The translations under genes were made by a program, and so were the position numbers. Positions 12,413 to 24,639 of a stretch of 64,000 bases of DNA are shown here, piece after piece (within the stretch, counting starts at the first letter, position 1; each line of letters starts with the position of its first letter). The DNA is taken from positions 55,289,675 to 55,353,674 of the forward strand of contig OY997594.1 in the NCBI GenBank assembly GCA_963921825.1. Reading direction: 5' to 3'. The DNA is from Erodium maritimum (taxonomy: Eukaryota; Streptophyta; Magnoliopsida; Geraniales; Geraniaceae). The notes beneath the pieces were generated by a model, which worked only from the letters and a program-made list of their open reading frames with translations, did not search any database and was not told where the DNA came from.

Positions 12413-14230
12413 TTTAACTCAAGTGGTTTGAATTATCAAAAAGGGATGTTCTCATACGTCTTAAAGGGATCCCACTTGGATCGCTGGTACGGAGTCTCGT
12501 TTAGAACAACCGGTTCGATCAAAATACAAGGACGTTCACGCGCGTCCCACCAAGATCACATAATGACCAACCGCACTTAGGCTCAGTAGATAAATATATA
12601 TACTTTATATATAGGCATAAAAGACCGCATCTTAGTGCGTCTCAAAACAGCAATCGCAGGTTCAATCAACTCCCACATGAGGAACAATCTCAATCAATTC
12701 ACACAAATCACAAAGCAAAAAGCATACCCCTCGATTTGGGTCTCTTCCCAACACTAGGGTCTAGAATCGCAACACGATAAATCTCATAATGTATGTCCTC
12801 AACTCTTTTCCATAATCTCCATTCCTTACTTTTCTCTTATAACATTCATGTCGATCTCAGGTCGTTACAACCTGATTCAGGCGTCCCCGAATCTCGTTGT
12901 AACCACTTGACATCCCTCTATCACGCTCAACTACTGTGGCACCCTGAGTCAGCCTGTGATAGTGCAAACACTTCAATTTCTACCAAAAATTCGGCATGAC
13001 CCGTTTGTATTTTCCTTTAACCATCCGCTTAAGCGGGACATTATTAATAACCTGTACACAGAGTCCTACCCGAAGGTGCATACAAAACATCTCAAATACA
13101 TAACCTCTTGAACACAAAAAAAATAACCCATGCGGGTCTTAGCAAATAACTCAATACTACCCGATCAAATTAACTTTTCAGGTTTTACTTAACAATTAAC
13201 GGCCGTCCAAAGCGGCAAATCCTTCCATAATTAACTAACCAACAAGTCATAACCAACCCGAGCATCGCTCGTTCATCCGATCTAAACCCGATCTAAATGT
13301 CAATCTCAATCTCTGTCTCGACATACTTTCCAATTCAATTTCAAATTTAAGTTAAGCTTCAGCTTCAAACTCAAAATTAATCTCAAACCCACTATCGATC
13401 TCGACTCAAAATTAATTTCAAATTCAATTCTTAAGTAACAGTGGGCACTTAAACAAGTTGACAATTACCAATTAATTTTCATAAGACATTCAAAACTTAG
13501 GATTCTCACGCTTCACAAAGTACACAACACAATCAATACACAAGGTGCACACCACAATCAATACACATCGTTCTCATACTCCTCAAATTATATACACAAT
13601 CAAGAGGGTGCAAGAATACTCGGGTTCTATCCTCTTCTCCAAAGTTATCCCCATTGGATCACCTTTTCAACCTTGATTCCTTAAACAATTCACAACGTCA
13701 TAACCGAGTTAACACTCAAACAATTTCAAAATCATAACAATTCAACCCTTCCATAAATCCACCCTTCGCTCAACACCGCTCCGACAGTAACACTCTATTG
13801 AAACCAATCTCCCGCCTCATCAACACCCCTCTCAAATAATCCCTCAGTTTAAGCCACATGAAACAACCAACCACAACGGTAATACATTTAACATACAAAT
13901 ACTTTACTCAACAATCAACATATAACGGTTCGGTCATTGCTTGTTAACCCAACACCGATCTCAACCATTCGGTTTCACCGATCACTGCATTTCACAGTCA
14001 ATAGATAAGGGTACCACTTAAGCGACATAACCGTTATAATCAAATGAATTTAAACTGAATCAACAACCAAAACGGTAAGACTCGGGTCGTTCTCACTCTC
14101 TGCATCAAATATTTTCACTTGCATCACTGAGCATGCGACTTACACCTCCTAACTCTACCCACCTAACTGACGTTGGTCCGAGGTTTTGAAAACAAGTTCG
14201 AAATTTACAACCTGTTTCGAATGGAACCAG
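12413..14230 (-). other. Element B untranslated leader
   Basis: This lies between the primer site and the gag start of element B, AT-rich, with no credible gene. It resembles the reversed leader of element A at 919-2179 in several patches. Confidence 0.65.
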
Positions 14231-14242
14231 GCTCTGATACCA
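14231..14242 (-). promoter_or_regulatory. Primer-binding site of element B
   Basis: On + it reads GCTCTGATACCA, the reverse complement of TGGTATCAGAGC, three bases from the LTR end at 14246. It shows that element B is on the - strand and primed by initiator tRNA-Met. Confidence 0.92.
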
Positions 14243-14245
14243 AAT

Positions 14246-17200
14246 TGTCACGCCCCAAATCCGGATTTGACCGGACTCGAGATGTGACCTGAGTTGAAAT
14301 AAATAGAAATCATAAACAGTTAATAAAACCTTAAAACTCTCATAAAAGCTCCCTCAAAAGATGTACATAAACAAGTAGTTCAAATCATCGTGAGTCACAG
14401 CTCAGCGTAAATAGTAAAATAAAGGATGTTCAATACACAAGACCAACATAACTCTAATAAAAACCCCAAGAAGTCCAAAAGCTCCCGAGCCTCGAACTCA
14501 CTAGACATCCGGCACGTCTGTAACACAGTCAGAAACCAAAGGGAGTGAGCTTACGCTCAATAGGAAAAACCTTAATAACTCAACTTTTAGGTCAAATAGT
14601 AAACTGCTTACAAAGGTAACTCGAATCCATAATTTAATACAATTAACAAGGAAATAATAAAGGAACAGGAAATAATTACAAGTTTAATATTAAAACTGCT
14701 TTAATTCGATATCACAAAAGTATTTAAAACCCTTAGACCAAAGAATGTAATAAACAAATAAGAAGTAACAATATCAATAGTGCATTCTCAAGGATAACGA
14801 TAACTTCCCAGAGAATAGATGGAGAACATTATAATAAAAAGAAACCCGTCGTAACTGGGAATGAGTAAATACTATTAATCAAAGAAATGTTTGGAATCCG
14901 TTGTGATGGAATAATATCGCTTTTTCAAAGATAACAGTAACTTAAAAGAAGTTCTTAAGAATTACTTTGACGAATCAATAAGAGTAAAATGAAAGCAATA
15001 TATATCCTGTCAAACACTTGCTTTCTCAAGCCTCCGATCGATGGATAAATTCTGGGATCACCTCGATTTCCATGTTGCAATCCACCAGAGTATCCGTGTC
15101 ATATCAGATTTTCCCTCGGTCAAGAGGGGGGTACATGCATTGGGGCACCGAAAACCATTTGGATATGCCCCCAAAGGACCATAAATCATAGGGAACCAAG
15201 TAGTGCTCCCATGGAACGCACTCACTTGGGTGAAACCTTAGTAACCATAACCAATAACCCGTAGGATCTGCCGAGCCCTCTGGCCCCAATAATCAATGAA
15301 TATCCCGTAGGATCTGCCGAGCTCTCAGGCTCCAATAATCAATCAATATCCCGTAGGATCTACTGAGCTCTCAGGCTCCAATAATCAATGAATATCCCGT
15401 AGGATCTACCGAGCTCTCAGGCTCCTCACATCACTCATTGTCCCACTATATCTGTCCAACTCCAACCACCACAACGGCACCGGATTACCCCCCGGTGTGG
15501 TATCGAATCAAACATGCATTCAAACATTCATACATTTAAAGAATAGGAATAAAGGGAATAAGCATAAACATTCACCCATCAATCAACACTCATCGAAACA
15601 CACTTTCACCACAACACACAAAGACGTTCACTTAATCCTCAATCTTAGAAGTACATACGTTCATCACAAAGAAGGCATCCAATGATCATCCCACACTTAC
15701 CGTATACTTACCTGTCACGAACCATCGGTACATCGATCACCTGATTGTACCGCTCGGCACAACCAGTCATACTCGATCATCCGTTCAATCAACAATTAAT
15801 CATCACTCAAGTAATCAATGATCATTCAAGCATTCATTAAAACTAAGAACAATCAAGCATGCATTCGATCTAGTTCCATTAGACTCTCGAATATCCTAAT
15901 ACTAGCAACCAAGCATGTGAACCTAGCACACAACTAATCCGAGAGCTCTTCACAGCCTCTCTACCAGTAAATAAAATCCCAAGTATTGAAAGCAAGCTTC
16001 ACTAAGTGTCATTATCCTAAACATGCATACTAGACTCATCCGATTATTAGTAATTGAAAGACGATTATTCTAGTTATTCGCATCCTATATGCAATTCTAG
16101 GACCTTTCCATTTTTATTAAACTAACATGCATACTAAGAGTTATTTAAATGAGAATTTAATATTTTCCCTACCTCGTGGTCTTCCTCTCAACACTCTGTT
16201 GTCACAAGCGATGGTCACCACACCGTCCTTCACACGGGTACCGGCAAGGTCTACTTTCTTCAAGGTCTTCGTTCTTCAAGGTCTTGTGGTCTTTGATCAC
16301 AAAACAAAACTCGAATTAGACTCCACTTGATAGTAACAAAAGGTTCCCAAAACCCCTCCGAAGTTCAGCTCCTAACCAAGATCGAAACGGGGGGAAAACC
16401 CTCAAAAACCCCTCTGAACTAGTCAGTCACGGACACGGTCACGGAGCCGTGACACCGACCCTCACGGAGGACGTTACGGAGCCGTGACGTGTGTTGTCAC
16501 GGTCTCCCTCACGGAGCCGTGACGTCACCCGTCACGGGATCCGTCACGGATCTGTTTCACTCCAGGGCAGTTCCGCCCTTCTTCACCCTCTAGCTCTTTT
16601 TCTCCGAAAATCCACCACCAAACTCCATTTTTAACCATTTCCAGCTCCCAAAACCATCAAATACCTCCAAAACTCCTCTACCCATGGTAGGAATCAACAA
16701 ATAAACAAATTTCCAATTATTCTCCAAATCACAATCAAATCAAAAGCTCCAAAATGTTCATCAAACTTCAACAAAAGTATCATCTCAACATCCTACTTCA
16801 CTACTCCTTCTCCAATAGACAAACATAAGGCTAGTTCATCAATTTCAAGCCAAAACCCACAAAACCCATGAATTGAGAGTAGATGAAATGAAGAGTTGAG
16901 AGCATCCATACCTTTAGGATGATGAGAAGAAGGAGAGGGAAGCAAAATGGAGTCAAAAGGATGAAGAACTAGCTCCAAAATCCAAACTTTCTTCACTATC
17001 TTCTTCCTCAAGAAATGAGCTTCTCTCTTGCTCTCTCCCTTTGTGATTTTCGGCTGCAACACTAAGGTGTGAGCTGATTTTGTGTCATCTAATACTTTAA
17101 AAAGACCTAGAGGTGTAAAAGACCAAAAACCCTTTAGTTCTTATCCCTTTTGTGGACAACTAGTGAGGGTAGAGATGACTTTTGAGCCTCTTTCCATCCC

Positions 17201-17508
17201 TCCAAACCATTAGTGACACTTGGCATAATGGGGACCACTCTCTTCCATTTAAAATCCAGCAGTCCAAAATTTAAATGTAAAGACTCGATAAAAAAACTCG
17301 ATTTTGACCAAATTTGACTTCCTTCGATATTATACTTAAATGAAAGGAAACGGCCCAATTAAGCCAACCGTGATGACGGCTAAGCTTTTTGGGCCCCGGA
17401 AAAGCCCCGAGTGACTTCCCGAGTCCTCAGTTGACTTTTCTAGCAGAAAGTCAACCTTGTCTTAAAAGTCACCGGTTCGACCGGGATCTATTGGGAGCGG
17501 TCCTTACA
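14246..17508 (-). repeat. Element B 5' LTR (right copy on + strand)
   Basis: It starts TGTCACGCCCC and ends CTTACA, 3263 bp, against 3096 bp for the partner. The extra block at about 15065-15240 resembles sequence in the LTRs of element A (a PPLDRGKI-coding patch occurs in both), so the shorter copy has lost it. Tandem units are at 15241-15425 and the CACGGAGCCGTG cluster at about 16430-16555. Confidence 0.93.
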
Positions 17509-18655
17509 TAGAGCTACCCTAGTCGCAGAGCCGACTCAAGCAACCCCTATTGATGAGGTGGTTCGCGCAGTGCTAGCAGCACTCAGCGCTCAGTAGGAGA
17601 CCGCAGCACCGACGTTAGAGCCCGTGCCTGCTACCGAGATAGTCACTGTCGAGAGGTCATGTCAGTTGGATAGCTACACGGCCCATGCTCTCCGGGATTT
17701 CTGTAGGTTGGGTACACCGACTTTTTCTGGGAGTGCTAACTCCAAGGCAACAACTATATGGTTGGAGCGGATTACTCGCAACCTTGACACGTCTGGAGTT
17801 TCTGAGGGACGTCTGAGAGTCTCTTTCTCCACCTTCCAGCTTGAGGGTGAGGCTTATTACTGGTGGCAGTCTGTGCAGACCAGAGTTGTTGAGGATTTTC
17901 AGCTTTTCAGTCGACTGTTCCTGGAGCAGTACTTCCCTCGATCGGTTCGAGATGATAGACACCAGCAGTTCCTGGAGCTGCGGCAAGCAGGGATGACCGT
18001 TTCTGAGTATGCAGCGAGTTTCTTATCCTTGTCCCGCTTTGCACCCGAGATGGTGCAGACTGAGGAGAGTCGTTGCGGGCGGTTTGAGCGCGGGCTCATC
18101 CCTTCGATTGCAGATCGGATTATTGCTTTGAGGACAGAGGTGTACTCTACTTTGGTATACCAAGCCTTAGCAGTGGAGAGGCATTTTCGAGAGACCGCCA
18201 GAGCGTGGGATGTCAGGTCGAGGCCGAGTGGCTTCCTCAGACCGTCCGAGGGACGTGACGCGAGGCGACAGAGGGTTTCTGGGTCTTTCCAGCCACAGTT
18301 CTAGCAGAGTGGCATGCGCAGAGGAGCAGCAGTGGGGTCAGTTGGGCCTGCCCCGTTGGCACAATTTTGCCCAGTGTGCAGACAGTAGGGGCACTTAGCC
18401 CGAGACTGCCCGAGGAGTAGAGGACTCGCAGAGCGGCAGGTGGATCGCCCACAGTGGTTTGGTGAGAGACACCGGGTTGATGAGCGGACTTGTTACCAGT
18501 GCGGCCGACAGGGGCATATTTCATCTACTTGTCCTGACCGGGTTGGAGTTGCACCTCCACCGAGGCCCCGCAGGCACAGCCTCGCCAGGCACCTCCCGGC
18601 CGACCACGACAGGCACAATAGCAGAGAGCTCCGCGTCAGGCGGCGGGAGCGGTAG
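17509..18655 (+). pseudogene. gag: Element A gag, main part (Gag domain and two zinc knuckles)
   Basis: One reading frame runs from the duplication at 17509 to 18655, with TAG stops at 17594, 18302 and 18386. The longest open part, 17624-18304, holds the retrotransposon Gag domain: TPTFSG, WLERI, a YYWWQ core, LFLEQYFP, ELRQ and FERGL. Two CCHC knuckles follow: CPVCRQ-stop-GHLARDC, with the stop inside the knuckle, and intact CYQCGRQGHISSTC. Gag should bind RNA and build the particle. The three stops and the element B insertion make this copy inactive. Confidence 0.9.
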
Positions 18656-19300
18656 CCCCAAGACAACAGGCTAGGCCTCAGCATCAGGTGGCACTACCAC
18701 CACCACTGAGAGGAAGACCACCGGCACGGCAGGGCCGAGTGTATGCACTCACAGATGCTAGAGATGAGAGACAGTATGCCGGCCATAAGGCCACACAGGG
18801 TACATGTTTACTTTTTAATTCGTGGGCGTCTTTTTTGTTCGAAAACTGGTGCATCCCATTCGTTTATTTCTACTTCTTTTGCTCGTTCTTTGGGTTTGAG
18901 GGTGGAGTTCCTTAGTAGACCGCTGTGTCTTGAAACCCCAGTTACGGGGAAGGTAGTGTTGGATACTGTTTGCCGAGAGTGTGAGGTACGAGTAGCAGAC
19001 TGCCCCTTCATTGGTGATCTACTCATTCTGGAGATGACCGCTTTCGACGTGATCCTTGGGATGGACTGGCTTGCGAGATATCAGGCGATGATCGATTGCT
19101 ATCGACGTCAGGTGACAATGAGGTTAGGTGACAGAGTTATTACTTGTGTTTTGGGTAGCAAGAGCGGAGTTCTTCTGTCCGCCTTGACTACGGGAGCAGA
19201 GACCGAGGTTGTGCGGGATAGCAGAGACCTACCGTGTGTGAGTTTCCGGACGTGTTCCCGGAAGAACTCTAGAGATTACCGCCGGCGCGCGAGTTAGAGT
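18656..19300 (+). pseudogene. Element A aspartic protease region, frameshifted
   Basis: The frame 18743-19297 contains the retropepsin-like fold: ...KTGASHSFIS, then VILGMDWL and LAR. The family active site is DTGA or DSGA; here the Asp is lost, with a change around 18838-18850 that also shifts frame (GAAAACTGGTGCA). A linker VYALTDARDE is in another frame just upstream. The protease would cut the Gag-Pol polyprotein; without the Asp this copy cannot. Confidence 0.85.
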
Positions 19301-20075
19301 TCCGGATCGACTTGATCTCAGGCCCCGCATCGATCTCGATGACACCGTATCAGTTTGCGCCAGCTGAGTTAGTCGAGTTGAAGCGACAACTCGAAGAGTT
19401 GCAGGGGAAGGGTTTCATCCGCCCTAGTGTTTCCCCATGGGGAGCACCCGCCCTCTTCGTGAAGAAGAAGGGTGGTGCCTTGAGAATGTGCATCGATTAC
19501 CGGAAGTTGAACCGGGTTACAGTAAAGAACCGTTATCCGATGCCGAGGATCGATGACCTGTTCGATCAACTGAGGGGAGCGACATGCTTCTCCAAGATTG
19601 ATCTAAGATCAGGCTACTATCAGTTGGGGGTCCGAAAGGAGGATGTGGAGAAGACCGTATTCCGGACACGGTACAGACACTTTGAGTTTCTAGTGATGCC
19701 GTTTGGATTGACGAACGCGCCATCAGCCTTCATGGATTTGATGAATGGCATTTTCAGACCGTACCTGTACCAGTTTGTCGTAGTTTTGTTGACGTCATCT
19801 TGATTTACTCGCCTAGTGAAGAGGCACATGAGGAGCACTTAAGGATTGGATTAACTTTGTTACGTACTCACCAGCTGTATGGAAACCTGGAGAAGTGCAA
19901 GTTCTGGCTCGCAGAGGTGAAATTCCTCGGACATGTGGTGTCCCGGGATGTTATCTTAGTCGACCCAGCGAAGGTCGATGCAGTTTCGAAGTGGGCGAGG
20001 CCCAAGAATGTGTTTGAGATCCGTAGCTTTCTGGGATTGGCAGGATATTATCGACGCTTTGTTCAGGACTTCTAA
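19240..20075 (+). pseudogene. pol: Element A reverse transcriptase, frameshifted at the catalytic site
   Basis: The stretch before the domain (EFPDVFPEEL) has one stop. From 19312 the RT fingers and palm are clear: [66 protein letters not shown] and [12 protein letters not shown]. The open frame ends at 19803 in a one-base shift within the catalytic loop. In the next frame the loop reads VDV instead of the usual VDD, then ILIYS, EKCKFW, VKFLGHVVS and SFLGLAGYYRRFV. A TAA at 20073 ends that frame. RT copies element RNA into DNA; the changed Asp and the shift inactivate this copy. Motif wording fits the Tekay/Del chromovirus lineage. Confidence 0.93.
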
Positions 20076-20078
20076 CGT

Positions 20079-21911
20079 TTGGCTGCACCTATGACAGCAT
20101 TGACTCGTAAGGGAGCAGAGTTCCTTTGGACTAGTGAGTGTGAACACTCTTTCTCCGAGCTAAAGGTTCGATTGACTACCGCTCCAGTGTTGATTGTTCC
20201 GGAGCGAGGAGTAAGTTATGATGTGTACTGTGACGCCTCATGCGAGGGACTAGGTTGTGTTTTGATGCAGTCCGGGAAGGTAGTCGCTCATGGCTCGAGA
20301 CAGTTGAAGGTACATGAGCGCAACTACCCGACCCATGATCTAGAGCTGGCAGCAGTAGTATTTGCGTTGAAGAGCTGGAGACACTATCTGTACGGTGAGC
20401 AGTTCAGAGTGTTCTTGGATCACAAGAGCCTCAAGTACATTTTCTCCCAGCGCGACCTGAACATGCGCCAAAGGCGATGGATGGAGTTACTTGAGGAGTA
20501 CGACTTCGAGCTCCTCTATCATCCGGGCAAGGCGAATTTCGTTGGCGATGCTCTGAGTAGGAAGTCGACTCATTGTGTGGCTAGCATGGCTGTCCGAGAG
20601 TGGGACATGCTGGAGGAGTTGAGCTCTTTCAGACTTGAGCTAGAGGAAGTCACGTATGGTATGACTTTATGTGCATTAGTGGCTCAGCCCACGTTAGTTG
20701 CTCGAGTGCTAGAGGCACAGACCGAGGATGCCGAGATGGTAGGGATTCGTGAGAGACTGGTTGACGGTGATGATATCGAAGGTTGGGAGTTGGGTACTGA
20801 TCAGAGTGTTCGCTATAGAGGTCGGTTGTTCGTGCCCCGAGGGTGTAGGGACACGGTGTTGAGAGAGTGTCATCACTCCCGTCTTGCCGTGCACCTAGGT
20901 GGCACCAAGATGTATCGAGACATCCGACGACAATTTTGGTGGAGCGGGATGTGCAGGGCATTCGCAGATTTTGTTTCGAGGTGCCTCACCTGTCAGCAGG
21001 TGAAGGCGGAGCATCAACGTCCCGCTGGCTTACTACAACCTTTACCGATCTCCGAGTGGAAGTGGGAGCACGTTACTATGTATTTTGTATGTGGACTACC
21101 GAGGTCGCCTAAGGGGCACGATGCTATATGGGTTGTGGTTGACCGACTGACCAAGTCGGCACACTTTCTAGCTATACGGATGACCGATACGGTAGACGTG
21201 TTGAGTTTGTTAGACTTCAGGGAGATTATTCGTCTTCATGGGGTACCGGTGTCAGTTATATCAGATAGGAACCCTCACTTCACATCTAGATTCGGGGAGA
21301 GCTTACAGAAGGCATTGGGGACTGAGGTGCTGTTGAGTACAGCTTACCATCCTCAGACAGATGGACAGTCAGAGCGCACCATACAGATTTTGGAGGACAT
21401 GCTTCGAGCTTGTGTGCTAGACTTTCGAGGATCATGGGAGGATCACCTACCTTTGGCAGAGTTCGCTTACAACAACAGTTATCAGTCTAGCATTGGGATG
21501 GCACCATTTGAGGCTTTGTACGACAGACCATGTAGGTCGCTGGTGTGTTGGGCTGAGGTAGGGGATCGAAGTTTACTTGGGCCATTTGATTTCTTGGATA
21601 GAGTTGGAGCCGTAGCTTATCGGTTAGCTTTGCCACCGCAGCTTGGGAACGTGCATAACGTTTTCCATGTGTCCCAACTGCGGAAGTACACGGCAGATCC
21701 CTCTCACGTTATCGAGTGGGCAGACATCGAGGTAGCCGATGATGTCTATTATGAGGAGCAGCCCGTCAGGATTGTGGATACGGGAGAGAAGGTCATGCGG
21801 AAGACTACTATACCTTTGGTTCGAGTGCAATGGAAGCACCAGGGAGCCGACTCGACCGGGGAGCGAGAGGACGAGATCCGAGAGAAGTACCCCCACCTGT
21901 TCGACCTTTGA
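20079..21911 (+). pseudogene. pol: Element A RNase H and integrase (610-residue open frame, catalytically changed)
   Basis: RNase H comes first: YCDAS with Asp at residue 52, HDLELAAVVFAL, FLDHKSLKYIF, and YHPGKANFVGDALSR. Integrase follows: an HHCC zinc region (HHSRLAVH, CLTCQQ), then the DDE core. The first catalytic Asp is replaced by Tyr at residue 335 (HVTMYFV); the second, Asp 396 (SDRNPHF), and Glu 432 (QSERT) are kept with normal spacing. Near 21560-21600 the text jumps from RSLLGP to FDFLDRVG, so about 70-80 residues usual there are missing in frame. The C-terminus (PVRIVDTGEKVMRKTTIPLVRV) is the chromodomain-like tail. Confidence 0.93.
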
Positions 21912-21942
21912 GGTACTTTTGCTTTTAATTTCGAGAACAAAA

Positions 21943-21958
21943 TTCTTTTAAGGGGGGG
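21943..21958 (+). promoter_or_regulatory. Polypurine tract of element A
   Basis: TTCTTTTAAGGGGGGG lies five bases before the 3' LTR start TGTAAG at 21964. It is the plus-strand primer and is shared with element B. Confidence 0.88.
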
Positions 21959-22171
21959 TAGATTGTAAGAACCGCTCCCGATCGATCCCGGTCCAACCGG
22001 TGAATTCTAGACAAGTTTGACTTTCGGCCGGAAAAGTCAACCGATGGCTCAGGAAGCCATTCGGGACCTTTCCGGGGCCCAAAAAGCTTAGCCGTCACCA
22101 CGGTTAGCTTAGTTGGTCCGTTTCCTTCAGTTTGACTGTAATATTGGTTAGGTCACATTTCGGTCAAACTT

Positions 22172-22760
22172 GGACTTTTTTTTTGATAAGCTCGAAAATT
22201 TTATTAGAATAAAACCCCATTCCAAGAAGGAACGGAGAAAGGATAACAACGATAACCAAGGAACTCATACAATGAGCTAAGGGCTAAGCCCGGAAAAACA
22301 AAAAACAGGAAGTATAGAAGTCCCAAGCACCGAACAGGCGTCCCACCGAGACCAATGAACAATGCCTCAGGGTAGACAGGTGAATCCTCTGGTCTCAAAG
22401 AGACTAAGTGATCCGTGCCCCTCCACTCCAAGAGTAGATCGACCCTTAACGTCCCCCCGGATGAGCACACATCGGACCTCAGTGGGCAACAAGCGTAACC
22501 TGAAAGGAGTTGGGAACTCTTAACTGTCCTGAAAAAACAAAACCAAAACCAAAAATAACCGAAGCAACACTACAGGGCCGATCCAACTCGTCTCGGCCGA
22601 ATGCACCAAGCCGGCTTCCTACACCAGTCTGCAAAAGAAAAGCCAGACCTTATAGACCGAGAATTCCACATAATAACAAACGAGTGATTCTGAATCCTCC
22701 CAAACAAAACATCCCCGGACTCCATCACCTGATTAAAAACCGTTGCATTCCTCAACAACC
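22172..22760 (-). mobile_element. LINE-type 3' fragment inserted in the 3' LTR of element A
   Basis: Reversed, the left edge reads ATAAAATTTTCGAGCTTATC followed by a run of A, a typical LINE or retroposon 3' end. The LTRs of B and D lack the block: D passes directly from the equivalent of GACTTTTT into ATCGGCTA. Target duplication is unclear; T-rich CTTTTT-like words flank both sides. It has no coding motif. Confidence 0.6.
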
Positions 22761-24639
22761 TTTATATCGGCTATTTTCCGATAAAATCTTGGAAAGATGG
22801 AAATTAATTAAGTGAAAGTGACCCCACATGACACTTGTCATGTTTGGCTTAGAGGATGAAAAAGGAGCTTCAATTGACTCTTATACCCTCCCAACTTACA
22901 TTTAAGGGCCTTAAGGGCCTTTTGGTATTTGGACAAAATAGGTCATTTAATGCAACATGAGCACACAACTCAGCTCATTCCTTATTGTTGCGGTCGAAAA
23001 TCACAAAGGGAGAAGAGGAGAAGAGCTCATTTCTTGAGGAAGAAGAAAGGTAGGAAAGCTAGCATTTTGGAGCTTGTTCTTAGTCCTTTTGCCTCCATTT
23101 TCCTTTCATCTTCATCATCTCACCTTCCTAGAGGTATGGATGCTCTCAACTCTCCATTTCATCTACTCTCCAATTTGGGTTTTTGTGGGTTTTTGGCTTG
23201 AAGTTGAAGAACTAGCTTTTTGGTTGTTGCTTGGAGAAGAAGTAGTGAAGTAGGTTGCTTGGATTGTGTTTTTGGTTGAAGTTTTGATGAACCCATTGAG
23301 GGTGTTGATGTTCGGGAACTTTTGATGAACATTTTGGAGTTAGAAGGACTTGGAAATGTGGTTTTTGATGTGATTTTCATGAAACTCGAGCTGGGGAAGA
23401 AAGCGGGAGAACCTGGACTGGTTCGCTACGGAGCGTGACCCGGACCGGGCCTTGTGCCGGCACGGCAAGCCGCACGGAACGGGCCAGGTACCGGCACGGC
23501 GTGCTGCGCGGAACGGGCGTGAGTCCGGCAGTGAACCTCGCACGGTCCGTGTCAGACTCCGGGCCGGTGCGCCGCACGGTCCGTGCTGGTTACCGGGCCG
23601 GTCTGTGACACGGTCCGTGTCAGATTCCGGCACGGCCTGTGCTACGGTCAGGGCCACCCTCTGGATCAGACCTCCAGATCCAAAAACCCTTCCTTTTAGC
23701 CCATTTTGATTTCTAGATCACTTCTTTGACCTTGTTTCCATTACTTGAGGATTGTTCTGTAATTTTTGGTTGAGGAACACTCCGTTGGGTTACTAATTTT
23801 TGGTATTGTTATGGTCCAAGACCGTGAGCCCGAGCTCAAGAGAAGGAAATGCCTTGGACCCGAGCTAGAGAGACGAAGATCACTTCGGAACCCGTGTGAA
23901 GAACGGAGGAGAGATTAACCGGCTTTACAGCAAAGTTTTAGACGAAGACCACAAGGTAGGGAAAGTCCTAACTTGTGAATAACTAGAATAATCGTCTATT
24001 AGCAATTAACCGGACATTGCTAGTATGCCTATTAGGTTAATAAAATCGGAAAGATCCTAGAATTGCATATAGGATGCGAATAACTAGAATAATCGTCTTT
24101 CAATTTCTAATAATCGGATGTGTCTAGTATGCATGCATAGGATGATAATAACTAGTATAACTCGCTTTCAATATTTGGGAATTGTTTTACTGGTAGAGAG
24201 GCCGTGATGAGCCTTCGGATTAGTTAATGTGTTAGGTTCACATGCTTGGTTGCTTAGCTTGGATAAGTTAAGAGTCTAACGAAACTAGCTAAATCGTATG
24301 CTTACTTGATTGATTGAATGTTTACATGATTGGTTGATTGATTGTATGTCGAATGGTTGAATGCTTGAACGGATGATTGAGTTGACTGATTGTGCCAAAC
24401 GGTACGATCAGGTGATCGATGGACCGATGGATCGTGACAGGTAAGTATAACGGTAAGTGTGAGGATTAAATGGATGTCTTTGGTGTGTTGTGGTGAATGT
24501 GTGATTTGATAAGCGTTGGTTGGTTGATGTGTTATTTTGTGTTTCCCTTATTCTTATTCTGAAGATGTTTGGTTGTTCGGTATGGTACTTACACCGGGGG
24601 GTAATCCGGTGGTGTTATAGTCGTTGGTGTTGGCAGATC

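Larger units (their letters stand above)
2340..17508 (-). mobile_element. Element B: complete LTR retrotransposon nested in gag of element A
   Basis: The element runs from TGTCACG at 2340 to CTTACA at 17508, read on + as the reverse of TGTAAG...CGTGACA. It is flanked by the perfect 5-bp duplication TAGAG (2335-2339 and 17509-17513). The LTRs are 2340-5435 and 14246-17508. The primer site is at 14231-14242 and the polypurine tract at 5441-5455, both in - orientation. Between them lie remains of gag, the protease region and integrase C-terminus, plus the solo LTR C1. It belongs to the same lineage as element A but a different subfamily. Confidence 0.93.

Noticed and set aside
15241..15425. CRISPR-like array of regularly spaced repeats
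   Set aside because: The units are nearly contiguous tandem copies without unique spacers, lie in a plant LTR and recur in its partner LTR.
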